A stretch of DNA of 64,000 bases from Bacillota bacterium. Its GTDB lineage: Bacteria > Bacillota > Clostridia > Christensenellales > Pumilibacteraceae. Shown here piece by piece: positions 7,864 through 16,896 of this stretch. Below the pieces are notes generated by a model. That model worked only from the letters and a program-made list of their open reading frames with translations. It had not been told where the DNA came from and ran no database searches. The stretch lies in contig WRLT01000001.1 of assembly GCA_009777485.1 (NCBI GenBank), forward strand, positions 124,001 through 188,000, given 5' to 3'. The position numbers and the translations under genes were made by a program. How positions within the stretch are numbered: position 1 is the stretch's first letter; every line of letters starts with the position of its first letter.

Positions 7864-10746
7864 TTATGTGACCTCCCATTGTATCGTAAATAGTTCTTCT
7901 AATTGCTCGATTGTTTGCATCCGCTTTTTGATTTCGTTTATTAGAGCCGTGCGCTTTTCGATAATTTCTTCTTCGTTCTCGTCGAGCTTTGCACGCAGCG
8001 TTCTTTTGCGCTTTGAAAGCTCTAACAGCCTTTTTTCTAATGCCAGCTTTTCTGCCGCGCTTGTAGAGTTTCGGATTTCCTTCTCGGTATCTCGGATTTG
8101 GTTTTTCAGATTAGTTAGCTCTTTTTCTATTGCATAAATCATATCCTCTGACCATTTAAAAAGCCGCTCCTGCTCCACTTCCATAAACTTTAAGTTCTGC
8201 GACACGGTGCTGTCAAGTACGCTTGCGCGATACACCTCAATATCGGCAGCTAACTTCTTGTGCGCGTCTTCGCTTACGGGCATAAAGTCGTAATATGTAC
8301 CAGCACATTCAAACAGCTTCTCGCATTGTTCAGGGCTAAGCTGAACGCCGTCCTGCGTAAATCCCGCAAACAACAAATGCTCTGCTTCTTCAAAGCTATT
8401 GACCGTGTATTTGTATAATGTGAGAAACCCTCGTTGGTTTTTGAGCTGCTCGACCTGACTTATTTTGAAGCCCTTGTCCCGAATGTGGCGCGTAAAGTTG
8501 AATATAACCTTGCCCGTTTTTGCCGCTTGACTTTTGCCTTTTTCGAGAACATACTGCCCGAGCGGGTGTGACAAGCGATACAAAAAGCCTTCGGTTTCGT
8601 CATCGGATTTATTGATAAGGCTGTATTTTGCGGCAAGATTATCACCGACTGCTGATTTCAATACAAAGGTTCGTTTTGCGTCGTCAAACTCCGCTATGAT
8701 TTCAAGCTCGTGCTTTGTCAAGTTCCAAAACAGCCGCGTAAATTTGTCAAGATAATCGCTGACGCTGAGTTTTAGGCGTTCAAAAACATCTGTGTCAAAA
8801 TTCTCAAACAGCTTACTCTTTGTTTCCTTCATTGCCTTTTTTATTTTATGCTCTACTTGTTTTTGCAGAGCATTAAAGGCGTTTTCGATTTCCTCGGGCG
8901 TGCGACATTTTTGATAGATTTCGAGTATTCTTTTTTCAAAGTCAACACCGCTTTCTATACTACCCAAAACCTCGTCGCTACTTCCGAAAATGCCGTTAAA
9001 TAAATGCAGCTTCTCGTCCAACAGTTCGTGCACCCTTATGTCGGCATAGTTACGCTCGTTAATAAAGTTTACTACCACAACATCGCTCTTTTGTCCGTAA
9101 CGATGACAACGACCTATACGTTGCTCTATACGCTGCGGATTCCAAGGCAGGTCATAGTTTATGACAAGACTACAAAATTGCAGATTAACACCTTCTGCCG
9201 CTGCCTCCGTTGCAATCATAATCTCGGCAGTATTCTTAAAGTAATCGGTTATCGAATTACGCTTGTCCGCCGTAGCAGAACCGCTGATGCGGAACGAGTT
9301 TGCGTTTACTTCCTTCCAATCCTTATAAATTTGCGAAGCCTGCGCACCGCTGTTCGAACCGTTGAACACCACTATCTTGCCTGAATATTCTGACTGCTCC
9401 AAGAAGTTTTTAAGATATTCCTGCGTGCGCTTGCTCTCAGTAAAAATTAGAGCCTTTCGCGCCCCGCCCTTATTCACTATTTGCGTAAACGACACTTTCA
9501 GCGCGTCAAGCAAAGCCCGTGATTTAGTATCAACGGGAATGCCTTTTGCAAGCTCGATAAATTCCTCTAATATTTTGATTTCTACTTGTAGCTTTTCTTT
9601 GTCGATAGCCTGTAAATCGGTTAAAGCCACATCAATTTGAGTATTGCCTTCGTCGTCGGCTTCGATTTCTTCTTCCTCCGCATTATCGTCGATTATATCC
9701 TGCTCGTCCTCGTCAAATAGGTTTTCGATTAGGCTATCCAAGCCCAAGATTCCGTTTTGAATATCGACAAGCCTGTCCCTTATGGTTTCGAGCGTTTTGA
9801 GGATTGCAAAGGTTGACGAAGCCATGTACTTGCGCATTTGCATTGTTATCAAATGCTTTTGTCTGTATGGTATCGCATAGGTGTTTTCAACCTGCAAAAA
9901 CTCCGACAGCCTGTCGTACAATTCCTGTTCGGCATCGCTGTTGGTAAAGCGTTGAACCATTGGCAAACGCTCGGTATACTTTATGTATTCGACTACATCC
10001 TTTCTGAGAGTACGCTTGCAAAAATGTGCAAGCCGCTCCCGAAGCTCAGAATACCGCTTGTCCGAAATATAGTTATCACGATATGTCTTCAAATCCCCGA
10101 AAATCCGTCCGTCAATAACGGACGATATTCCATAAAGCTCGATTAAGCTGTTTTGAAGCGGCGTTGCAGTAAGCAATAGCTTTTTTCTGTCATTAACTGC
10201 AAAGCGTATTGCTTGCCCGAGCTTGTTTTTTTCTTTGTATGAATTACGGAGCTTGTGCGCCTCATCTATTACGACAATATCAAACGGCACGAGCACTATG
10301 TCTGCCGACATTCTCGCCGCAAAATGATATGAAGTGATTACAATTTTATTTTGGTCAAACGGATTGCCGCCACCTTGCTGCATATATTCATTATAGGATT
10401 TCGACTCTAAAATAACCGATTCCAGATTAAATTTTTCGAGTAACTCCAAGTTCCATTGTTTGCGAAGTGATGCCGGGCATATTACGATTTGCTTTCTTTT
10501 CCGCTCCGCCCAAAGCTGACACATTACAAGTCCCGCTTCAATCGTCTTTCCAAGCCCGACCTCATCCGCAAGCAAAACACCTTTGCTTAGCGGCGACTTG
10601 AATGCAAAAAGAGCCGCGTCTATCTGATGCGGATTTATGGCGAGTTTGCTATCGAACAGCGCATTAGACAGCCTGCTATCGCTACTCGATGGCTTTCTAA
10701 GCATTAACTCATTCGCATAATATTTTGCGTGTATCGGTGTACTCAA
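7864..10746 (-). CDS. SNF2-family helicase-related protein (DrmD/HepA-like)
   Basis: A 960-residue Swi2/Snf2 ATPase. Motif I is DEVGLGKT at 61-68, motif II DEAH at 161-164, motif III LLTATPLQNS at 191-200. The second lobe carries AAAEGVNLQF and QRIEQRIGRCHRYGQ, the typical RapA/SNF2 motif VI. The last ~130 residues (KELTNLKNQIRDTEKEI and on) form a strong coiled coil. Proteins of this shape are found in DISARM (DrmD) and in operons with a Mod-like methylase and a Res-like helicase. It follows the XRE regulator by 24 bases and precedes the methylase by 3. Likely role: ATP-driven translocation or remodelling on invading DNA. I see no separate nuclease domain. Confidence 0.88.
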   Translation of the reverse strand: MSTPIHAKYYANELMLRKPSSSDSRLSNALFDSKLAINPHQIDAALFAFKSPLSKGVLLADEVGLGKTIEAGLVMCQLWAERKRKQIVICPASLRKQWNLELLEKFNLESVILESKSYNEYMQQGGGNPFDQNKIVITSYHFAARMSADIVLVPFDIVVIDEAHKLRNSYKEKNKLGQAIRFAVNDRKKLLLTATPLQNSLIELYGISSVIDGRIFGDLKTYRDNYISDKRYSELRERLAHFCKRTLRKDVVEYIKYTERLPMVQRFTNSDAEQELYDRLSEFLQVENTYAIPYRQKHLITMQMRKYMASSTFAILKTLETIRDRLVDIQNGILGLDSLIENLFDEDEQDIIDDNAEEEEIEADDEGNTQIDVALTDLQAIDKEKLQVEIKILEEFIELAKGIPVDTKSRALLDALKVSFTQIVNKGGARKALIFTESKRTQEYLKNFLEQSEYSGKIVVFNGSNSGAQASQIYKDWKEVNANSFRISGSATADKRNSITDYFKNTAEIMIATEAAAEGVNLQFCSLVINYDLPWNPQRIEQRIGRCHRYGQKSDVVVVNFINERNYADIRVHELLDEKLHLFNGIFGSSDEVLGSIESGVDFEKRILEIYQKCRTPEEIENAFNALQKQVEHKIKKAMKETKSKLFENFDTDVFERLKLSVSDYLDKFTRLFWNLTKHELEIIAEFDDAKRTFVLKSAVGDNLAAKYSLINKSDDETEGFLYRLSHPLGQYVLEKGKSQAAKTGKVIFNFTRHIRDKGFKISQVEQLKNQRGFLTLYKYTVNSFEEAEHLLFAGFTQDGVQLSPEQCEKLFECAGTYYDFMPVSEDAHKKLAADIEVYRASVLDSTVSQNLKFMEVEQERLFKWSEDMIYAIEKELTNLKNQIRDTEKEIRNSTSAAEKLALEKRLLELSKRKRTLRAKLDENEEEIIEKRTALINEIKKRMQTIEQLEELFTIQWEVT

Positions 10747-10770
10747 TTTTACCTCTCTGTTTCTGCTCGA

Positions 10771-10995
10771 TTAAAATACCTTCGCGTCAAACTCAATTCC
10801 GTGCTTTTCACACAAATCCTTGATTGCTCTAAGCCCTTTATAGCTCGGACTTGTTTTACCATTCTCCCATAAGTTGACGGTAGAAAAAGCCACGCCCAAA
10901 GCCTTAGCAAAATCCTCTTGGCTCATTAACAACGATTGTCGTATTGACTTTACTTTGTCCTTAAATTCCACTGTTCTGACCTCGCTTGGCTTCAT
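10771..10995 (-). CDS. XRE-family HTH transcriptional regulator
   Basis: A 74-residue single-domain protein. The helix-turn-helix runs through IRQSLLMSQEDFAKALGVAFSTVNLWENGK, the usual Cro/CI-type Q..(F/L)A..LGV....V..WE pattern. It is the first gene of the operon that continues into the SNF2 helicase, methylase, DUF2971, Res-like helicase and OLD-like ATPase. Small XRE proteins in this position in restriction systems act as controller (C) proteins that delay or balance expression. The promoter immediately upstream places the predicted transcription start on or within a base or two of the ATG, so the mRNA may be leaderless. Confidence 0.85.
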   Translation of the reverse strand: MKPSEVRTVEFKDKVKSIRQSLLMSQEDFAKALGVAFSTVNLWENGKTSPSYKGLRAIKDLCEKHGIEFDAKVF

Positions 10996-11001
10996 TTGAT
11001 T

Positions 11002-11030
11002 ATTATAGCATCTTTATTTGATTTAGGCAA
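11002..11030 (-). promoter_or_regulatory. Promoter of the XRE-SNF2-methylase defence operon
   Basis: On the minus strand a -35 TTGCCT (11025-11030) and a perfect -10 TATAAT (11002-11007) are separated by 17 bases. The first codon of the XRE gene is at 10995, about 7 bases beyond the -10, so transcription should start at the ATG itself. No Shine-Dalgarno sequence fits in that space. Confidence 0.7.
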
Positions 11031-11036
11031 GCACAA

Positions 11037-11502
11037 AACGTTCGTTTCAAAAAATTACCCGCAGTTTTTCAACCACAGGCGCATTATTGCCTGTCTAAAT
11101 TTCAGCCAACTAAACACTAAACGTGACAATTTACAGCTTTTTCGGCACAAAAAAAGCCCCTCGCCAATCGGCAGAGGTTCGGGTTTCGTCTTTTTGTCAA
11201 TCAATAACGCGCCACAGTTTGCCCGTGGTTGCGTATTGTTCGTTAGTTGGGTATTCTATCGTTTTGATATTTAAGAGCCGAATTAACGCAAACTGTGGGT
11301 AAATTAGGTTGATTTAATAATTTATCGTTTGCTTGACCTTGAAAAGAAACTATGCATAAAGTGGACATTTGCTATTTTGCGCTCTATATCGCCGATAGGT
11401 TCAAGTCTTTTGTGTATATGCTCAAATCAAGCAAAAGTAAATATTACGCCCGCCGCGCGACTATCGAAAGAAAAAAGGGCTAAAAACAGCTCTAAAAGGC
11501 AG
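11037..11502. other. Gene-free intergenic stretch between two defence operons
   Basis: No convincing gene is seen; the short open frames lack ribosome-binding sites and are low-complexity. Two 11-base arms, CCACAGTTTGC at 11212-11222 and GCAAACTGTGG at 11288-11298, form an inverted repeat about 65 bases apart. A weak imperfect hairpin lies around 11153-11195 between an A-run and a T-run. The stretch is AT-rich and may be a recombination spacer between separately acquired islands. Confidence 0.5.
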
Positions 11503-11536
11503 AAAAAAAGCCAAGATTTAGAGTTACTAAACCTTG
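11503..11536 (-). terminator. Rho-independent terminator of the cytosine-methyltransferase operon
   Basis: Read on the minus strand, CAAGGTTTAG (11527-11536) pairs with CTAAATCTTG (11512-11521) across a 5-base loop with one mismatch, followed by GGC and a run of seven T. It lies about 85 bases beyond the stop of the last methyltransferase gene. Confidence 0.75.
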
Positions 11537-11620
11537 ACTTGATTTGGCTCGCTTATCATAAAAGTACGAAACTATACTTTTGGAATAAGCCTAAATTACC
11601 TTGTTGAAAAAGTAATAATT

Positions 11621-12580
11621 TCACGATAGTACCGTCCTGATGTTTTCTGCTATTCTTTTGATTACTGGCACACAAACGGAGTTGCCTGCTTGCTTATAGG
11701 CATCTACCATTGATACCCCGGACGGGAAGGTGAAGTCTTTTGGAAAGCCTTGGAGGGTTAGGCATTCTGCTGGCGTCAGCCTGCGGATTCCGAAATCGTC
11801 GCGTATTACTGGCACACGATAGAAATGGTCACCCATGCTTGCGACAAATGTTGGGCATTTTGTGCAACCCCTGATTGCCCCACCGTCACCTATTCTATAT
11901 ATCCGACTCTTTGACTTTACTGCCGCTTGTACGCTTTTGAAGTATTCGGTTGTTTCATTATAGTAGTAGCAGTCGCTGTGCCTTTGGCTTATGTCTATCA
12001 AATCGAAAACACCCTTTGCCAGTTGCAACTCCTCAGGAAATTTGAACCGCTCACAGTCGCCAAAATCTCGGAAGCCTACTAAAAAGATGCGTTCTCTCTT
12101 TTGTGGAATGTCGCCATATTTTTGAGCGTCCATTACTTTGTATTTTACATAATACCCAAACTGGGCGAGTGAGTTATAAATCACGAGGAAAGTACGACCG
12201 CCGTCGTGTTCAGAAAGATTGCTCACATTTTCTAAAAACACAACCCTTGGTCTTTTGGTGTCGAGGATTCGCGCGACCTCAAAAAACAGATTGCCTCGCG
12301 GGTCTGCAAAGCCCTTCTGCTTTCCTGCGGTTGAAAACGCTTGGCACGGAAAGCCTGCGGTTAAAACATCGATGTCAGGAACAATAACGGCAGATATTGT
12401 CTTGATATTTCCCTCTGCTAAGACGGTGTTGCTAAAATTGCTACGGTAGGTTCTTGCCGCCGCCGCATCGAGTTCGTTCGCCCAAACGACATCAAACCCG
12501 GCTTGCTTGAAGCCGAGACAAATGCCGCCTATGCCGGCAAACATACTTCCGACTCTTAGCTTTTCTAACACCTGCTGCAC
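11621..12580 (-). CDS. DNA (cytosine-5)-methyltransferase (third of the cluster)
   Basis: A 319-residue C5-methyltransferase with all key motifs: motif I FAGIGGICLGF, motif IV GFPCQAFS with the catalytic cysteine, motif VI ENVSNL, motif VIII QKRERIF, motif IX RRLTPAECLTLQGFP and motif X QAGNSVCVPV. The target-recognition region between VIII and IX is short, which is normal for small Dcm-like enzymes. The start is a GTG at 12580 just after GAAAGGA. It is the last gene of the operon starting at 18442, 21 bases after the nuclease-methyltransferase fusion. It presumably modifies DNA against the fusion enzyme or adds a separate specificity. Confidence 0.92.
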   Translation of the reverse strand: MQQVLEKLRVGSMFAGIGGICLGFKQAGFDVVWANELDAAAARTYRSNFSNTVLAEGNIKTISAVIVPDIDVLTAGFPCQAFSTAGKQKGFADPRGNLFFEVARILDTKRPRVVFLENVSNLSEHDGGRTFLVIYNSLAQFGYYVKYKVMDAQKYGDIPQKRERIFLVGFRDFGDCERFKFPEELQLAKGVFDLIDISQRHSDCYYYNETTEYFKSVQAAVKSKSRIYRIGDGGAIRGCTKCPTFVASMGDHFYRVPVIRDDFGIRRLTPAECLTLQGFPKDFTFPSGVSMVDAYKQAGNSVCVPVIKRIAENIRTVLS

Positions 12581-12601
12581 TATCCTTTCGCACGTTATAA
12601 A

Positions 12602-15600
12602 TTACTCGTTTGGAACTATTAACGGGTATCTACCCTCAATGACCTCATGCATTATGTCGTCTATCTCACCGATAATAGCGTTATATTCGACCAACTTATT
12701 CATGAGGTCTAAAAGCCCGTGCATATCATCTGGAGTAAACGAGCAATGCGTAAAACCGTATGAATTGAATTTTAGCCAAACATTCTTTATAATCTCATAG
12801 CCTGAAATGTTGATTCGTTGAACCTCCAACGGACAAGCCACTGTTATGTTTATTCTACCGTTTGACAAAGTCAGCGTTTCTTCCTCCTCGTTGAAGGGTT
12901 GCAATGCTCTCGACCAATGCATTCTAAAATCCGCAGGAACTTGTGCTTTTATGTCATCGTAGTTGTAGCCTATGAGATTTTCGGGAGCATAATCTCTTCT
13001 CTCAAGTCGAGCGAGTCGCTTGCCAAGTTCTACGATGCGCCTAAAAATATCTGGATTATTCACCACAGGAATGCGCGGGCGCATATCTGCTCTGTTTACT
13101 GTAAATAAGGCACCTTCAAATTCATCAAGGTAAACTTGTGAGCATAGAACGCCGAATGCATAAAAAACCATCTCGTTTGCAACGGTATCACCATCAACCC
13201 CTAAAAGCGTTTCCAGCATTCCGCGCAGTTGGTCATTAATGTTGTTCACTATATTGAAGTCATCGTTTCGCCTGTTGTTAATTGGATGCTTATTTAGGTA
13301 GATATAAGAATCCCCTCGCCTACATAAATCGTTGTCCGGGTAATACCAACAAAATGAAACAAATTGCCTCAAGCTTTCTTTTTGGTCTTTAGGCGAATGT
13401 GCTACAGCCAAACCAACCGTGCCTTCCATCGAATAGGCTTTGCTAATTTCGGGACGACGCCTTGTTCCTCCACCGCCAACATTTTTGAACTTATCCAACA
13501 ACTCTCGCCAAAGAAACGCTTTCATCGGAAAAAACGGCCTGAAAGCGTAGTCTACGATATTTCGGTCGAATAGTGCGTCAACGGCTTGTGCGTTTCCATA
13601 CGCATTTAATTCTAATGCAAAAGCTGTCACAGCAACTGCTTTCGGCGGCTTGTCTTGACCTCCCAACCACTCCGTTGCCGCGCTCTGCCCGTTCTGCATT
13701 ATTTCCCTACTGCGTCGCTTAATCATCGGTGCTTTAAGATGAGTAAATAAACTTGATGGCGCAAGTTTTATCCCAGAACAAGTATGCTTAAACACAGTAT
13801 TTACCGCCCAGTAGGAAGAGTACAACTCCTCATTAAATGGCAAAGACGGGTGTAGTGCGTAATTAGCCGTGCCAACATCATTTACAGAAAATTCTGCTAA
13901 CGATGTAGCAGTATCCTGCCTAAACCATGCTAATTTGTCTGCCTTGCTATGCCTCGAAACATCAAAGTATTTATATTGACTCAATCCTTGCGTTTCCCCA
14001 TAGCGGCGAGTCGCTATAATAATAGCGCGTCCCTGTTGGGTGTTAAACATACTGTCAGAGCGTATTCCCGAACGGGCATCTCCATCCACTGACACAACCC
14101 ACAATGAAGAAAATTTCTCTGCAATGTATTTTCGAGCATACTTATACGAATCCGCTTCAAGAAAGGATGCCGGCACGATAAATGCCAAAGCGGAGTGATT
14201 ATTAGAGTTTTCTAGTTTTTCGCATGACCAACGCAAAAATTGAAGATATGGGTTATTTATTTGTTTCTGCGTATTTTGTCTGCCATGCCTGTTTTCTGTC
14301 GGGGGTCTAAAATCATCCATCAACTCAAGGATTCGTGAGAAATCCTCCCCCGTGTTCATTCTTGCCGAATCGGAGGACGGAGGATTGCCAATAACGAGAG
14401 TAATCGGGCGTGACGAGATTTCATATGCTCGATTAAGTTCAAATCCTTGGACTGTGTTTATATCCGCAGGCTCACCAAGAACACAGTTGCTTAATGAGTT
14501 AGCCAATACCAATTCACTACGAGAACGACCGCCCTCTATTTCATGGTTCAAAACTGCCATTCTGTAGCTTGCTAACATATAGGGTGCCGGGAGGATTTCT
14601 ATGCCGCAAAGGTTATACGACCCTCTCCGAGTGTCAAGTTGTCTTATTTTTTCGAGAAATGAACCTGTTCCACAACAAGGGTCAATTATAGTGTTTTCAT
14701 CGTCAAATATGCTCGCCCCGTCAAAATTGCTTCCCACAATAGCCTCTGTCAATCTAACGATACAGTCGGCTAAATCAGCCGGAGTGTAGTATGCCCCATA
14801 ATCGAAACGGGAACGAGAATCAAATTTTGAGAAAAACTGCTCGAATAGCTTATGATAGTCTGGTCGCTGTCTTTGCCTTTCCGTCATGTGAACAAATGAC
14901 AAAAATTGAATGCACTCTTCTGTCCACATTGATATAAAACTTCCACCTTGCTCGTGGTTATTGATATAGCGAATTATTTTGAGAAATGGCCTTAAAGCCT
15001 GCCCGTCCTCGACGTCCCTCTCGATATAGGCTTTGGTTTTCCTCGCCTTTTCTACTGGGGCATCCGCATCCGTACACTCAACACGATGAGCATAGAGTAA
15101 TGTGAACATTATTACTTGCGCCGCAAAATCCGAAAATACTGCATCGTTACGCAATGTTTCGTCGTTGTGATTGCAGACCATCTCTCTCAGCTCAGAAAGC
15201 AGCGATATTGCTTGCCGCTCTTCCGTGTCCATTGCTTCATCAATCGAAATCAAAATACATCTCTTGATTTCATTAGATAAAAGCCGAGTCCTTAACGCCA
15301 CTTGCTCGACAAGTTGCCCCTCATCGCAATACTGCGGAGCAGGTTCTGAGAACAGCCGTCGCATGAGAACTTCAAACTGCGGATTCACATTTAATGAAGA
15401 CCAGTTTGCACGATTTAATTGCGTTTTATCTACAAGAGAAACAACTTGAGGTCTTGCACCGTTTTCAAACGAGTAAACAAAATCGATACCGTCAGAAATT
15501 ATGAGTTTATGCCCTAACGACAAATAACGATTAAACTGCTCCTCATGCGGCGCAAGGTCGAAAGCAGTCAACGACAAACCTTTTGCCTCAATGTACCCAA

Positions 15601-15844
15601 AAATGCCGAGTGTGTTTCTGTCATGAATACGCCAATCAGGACGACCCATTCGTGCTTGATTGCGTGGTTCATGTATAACCGCAATATTTGCATTGCCGCT
15701 AAGTTCCGCAGCCAATTCTCGTATGAAGGCATCCAAATGCGTCCTGTATGATAACTCGGCAGTATGCTGACCGCCAGTTACTGCATCTCTATATGATTGC
15801 TGTAAACTTGTTAGATACCGTCTAACAATTGCCGAATATGACAT
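12602..15844 (-). CDS. Type IIG-like restriction enzyme: PD-(D/E)XK nuclease fused to N6-adenine methyltransferase
   Basis: A 1080-residue fusion. The N-terminal ~170 residues carry a nuclease-type core: GRPDW with D70, then GYIEAKG giving E86-x-K88. The middle holds a gamma-class N6-adenine methyltransferase: motif I IDPCCGTGSFLEK near 390 and motif IV IGNPPSSD near 480 (NPPS). The C-terminal ~500 residues would hold the specificity region and end with a helical tail. There is no helicase domain, so it is Type IIG/IIL-like rather than Type ISP. It lies 4 bases downstream of one C5-methyltransferase gene and 21 bases upstream of another. It probably cuts and modifies DNA as one polypeptide, with the cytosine methyltransferases providing extra protection; that combination is unusual. 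Confidence 0.8.
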   Translation of the reverse strand: MSYSAIVRRYLTSLQQSYRDAVTGGQHTAELSYRTHLDAFIRELAAELSGNANIAVIHEPRNQARMGRPDWRIHDRNTLGIFGYIEAKGLSLTAFDLAPHEEQFNRYLSLGHKLIISDGIDFVYSFENGARPQVVSLVDKTQLNRANWSSLNVNPQFEVLMRRLFSEPAPQYCDEGQLVEQVALRTRLLSNEIKRCILISIDEAMDTEERQAISLLSELREMVCNHNDETLRNDAVFSDFAAQVIMFTLLYAHRVECTDADAPVEKARKTKAYIERDVEDGQALRPFLKIIRYINNHEQGGSFISMWTEECIQFLSFVHMTERQRQRPDYHKLFEQFFSKFDSRSRFDYGAYYTPADLADCIVRLTEAIVGSNFDGASIFDDENTIIDPCCGTGSFLEKIRQLDTRRGSYNLCGIEILPAPYMLASYRMAVLNHEIEGGRSRSELVLANSLSNCVLGEPADINTVQGFELNRAYEISSRPITLVIGNPPSSDSARMNTGEDFSRILELMDDFRPPTENRHGRQNTQKQINNPYLQFLRWSCEKLENSNNHSALAFIVPASFLEADSYKYARKYIAEKFSSLWVVSVDGDARSGIRSDSMFNTQQGRAIIIATRRYGETQGLSQYKYFDVSRHSKADKLAWFRQDTATSLAEFSVNDVGTANYALHPSLPFNEELYSSYWAVNTVFKHTCSGIKLAPSSLFTHLKAPMIKRRSREIMQNGQSAATEWLGGQDKPPKAVAVTAFALELNAYGNAQAVDALFDRNIVDYAFRPFFPMKAFLWRELLDKFKNVGGGGTRRRPEISKAYSMEGTVGLAVAHSPKDQKESLRQFVSFCWYYPDNDLCRRGDSYIYLNKHPINNRRNDDFNIVNNINDQLRGMLETLLGVDGDTVANEMVFYAFGVLCSQVYLDEFEGALFTVNRADMRPRIPVVNNPDIFRRIVELGKRLARLERRDYAPENLIGYNYDDIKAQVPADFRMHWSRALQPFNEEEETLTLSNGRINITVACPLEVQRINISGYEIIKNVWLKFNSYGFTHCSFTPDDMHGLLDLMNKLVEYNAIIGEIDDIMHEVIEGRYPLIVPNE

Positions 15845-15848
15845 CTTT

Positions 15849-16895
15849 CTACCTCTTTTCCAAGTAATATGAAATAATGCTTTTCCCTAAAACTTCCGCA
15901 AGGTTTGGAGGAACCGCATTTCCTATTTGACGCGCAATCTCTATCTTAGAGCCTGCAAAAACGAAATCTAGCGGAAAGGTCTGCAATAAAGCACCCTCAA
16001 GCAATGTAACGCTTCTATCTTGCTCTGGATGTCCAAACAAGCCACGAGTGAAGCTATCGAAACGAGCCGTTATCGTTGGAGCAACCTCATCCCAAGACAT
16101 TCTACCATAAACATTTCTGTGTCCGATAATCGAACTGTCTATACGATGACAATCGTTCAAAAGTTCTGCAGGCAAAAAATCTCGACCTTGCCCTTGCTTA
16201 ATTGCTTTTATTCGTAGCAGATTTGTTTTCGACAGTCTATCCCTCCTATGTAAAGGATATTCTGAATGCGGTCTACCATCTTCAGGTGGCTTCGGCAAAA
16301 ACTCTATCGTATCTCGAACAGTATGCCTCGTGCCAAGTTGCGTCGGAAAGCTATAACTCGCACCAACATCTTTGCGCTCGCCAACAAGAACCAAGCGCTT
16401 GCGGCGCTGAGGGACACCGTAGTTTTCCGCATTTAGCAACTCTTTGTGGACAGTATACCCTATGGTTTCCATATTGCCAACAAGTTCAGAAAGAATAGCT
16501 TTGCCTCTTTTTCCTTTAATGCCCGATACATTCTCCATAATAAAAAACATCGGCCGTACTTCTTCTATTAGTTTTCCGTATAAAAGAACCAGCTCATTTC
16601 TGCTGTCAATGTCGTCGCCTATTCTCTGAACAGAAAATCCTTGGCACGGCGGTCCGCCCGCAAGCAAAAACAACTCATTTTGTTTTAACCCAATATCCTT
16701 AAGCAAGCGACCACCAAGCATATTCTTGATGTCCTCGCATACAGCGGGGTGACTAAAATATTTCGGATTGCGACTAATTGTTTCTATGCATCTTTTGTCA
16801 ATATCAAAACTAAGCAATACCTCAAAGCCCGCTTTACTTAGTCCAAGCGACAATCCACCTGCGCCAGAGAAACTGTCAACACAAGTAAATCGCAT
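15849..16895 (-). CDS. DNA (cytosine-5)-methyltransferase (second of the cluster)
   Basis: A 348-residue C5-methyltransferase. Motif I DSFSGAGGLSLGL is at the N-terminus, motif IV GGPPCQGFSVQ carries the catalytic Cys, motif VI is MENVSGI, motif VIII PQRRKRLVLVGER, motif IX is represented by LLEGALLQTFP, and motif X RQIGNAVPP closes the fold. It follows the 434-residue methyltransferase gene after a single base and precedes the nuclease-methyltransferase gene by 4 bases. It is clearly a different lineage from the 319-residue enzyme. Two adjacent C5-methyltransferases are typical of systems that recognise an asymmetric site, one enzyme per strand. Confidence 0.93.
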   Translation of the reverse strand: MRFTCVDSFSGAGGLSLGLSKAGFEVLLSFDIDKRCIETISRNPKYFSHPAVCEDIKNMLGGRLLKDIGLKQNELFLLAGGPPCQGFSVQRIGDDIDSRNELVLLYGKLIEEVRPMFFIMENVSGIKGKRGKAILSELVGNMETIGYTVHKELLNAENYGVPQRRKRLVLVGERKDVGASYSFPTQLGTRHTVRDTIEFLPKPPEDGRPHSEYPLHRRDRLSKTNLLRIKAIKQGQGRDFLPAELLNDCHRIDSSIIGHRNVYGRMSWDEVAPTITARFDSFTRGLFGHPEQDRSVTLLEGALLQTFPLDFVFAGSKIEIARQIGNAVPPNLAEVLGKSIISYYLEKR

Positions 16896-16896
16896 A

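Noticed and set aside
11153-11200. Possible terminator between an A-run and a T-run
   Set aside because: The stem is imperfect (several mismatches around CCCTC/GAGG) and no gene ends nearby on the plus strand.
10996-11607. Short open frames in the spacer between the two defence operons
   Set aside because: No ribosome-binding site, low-complexity translation and no recognisable motif.
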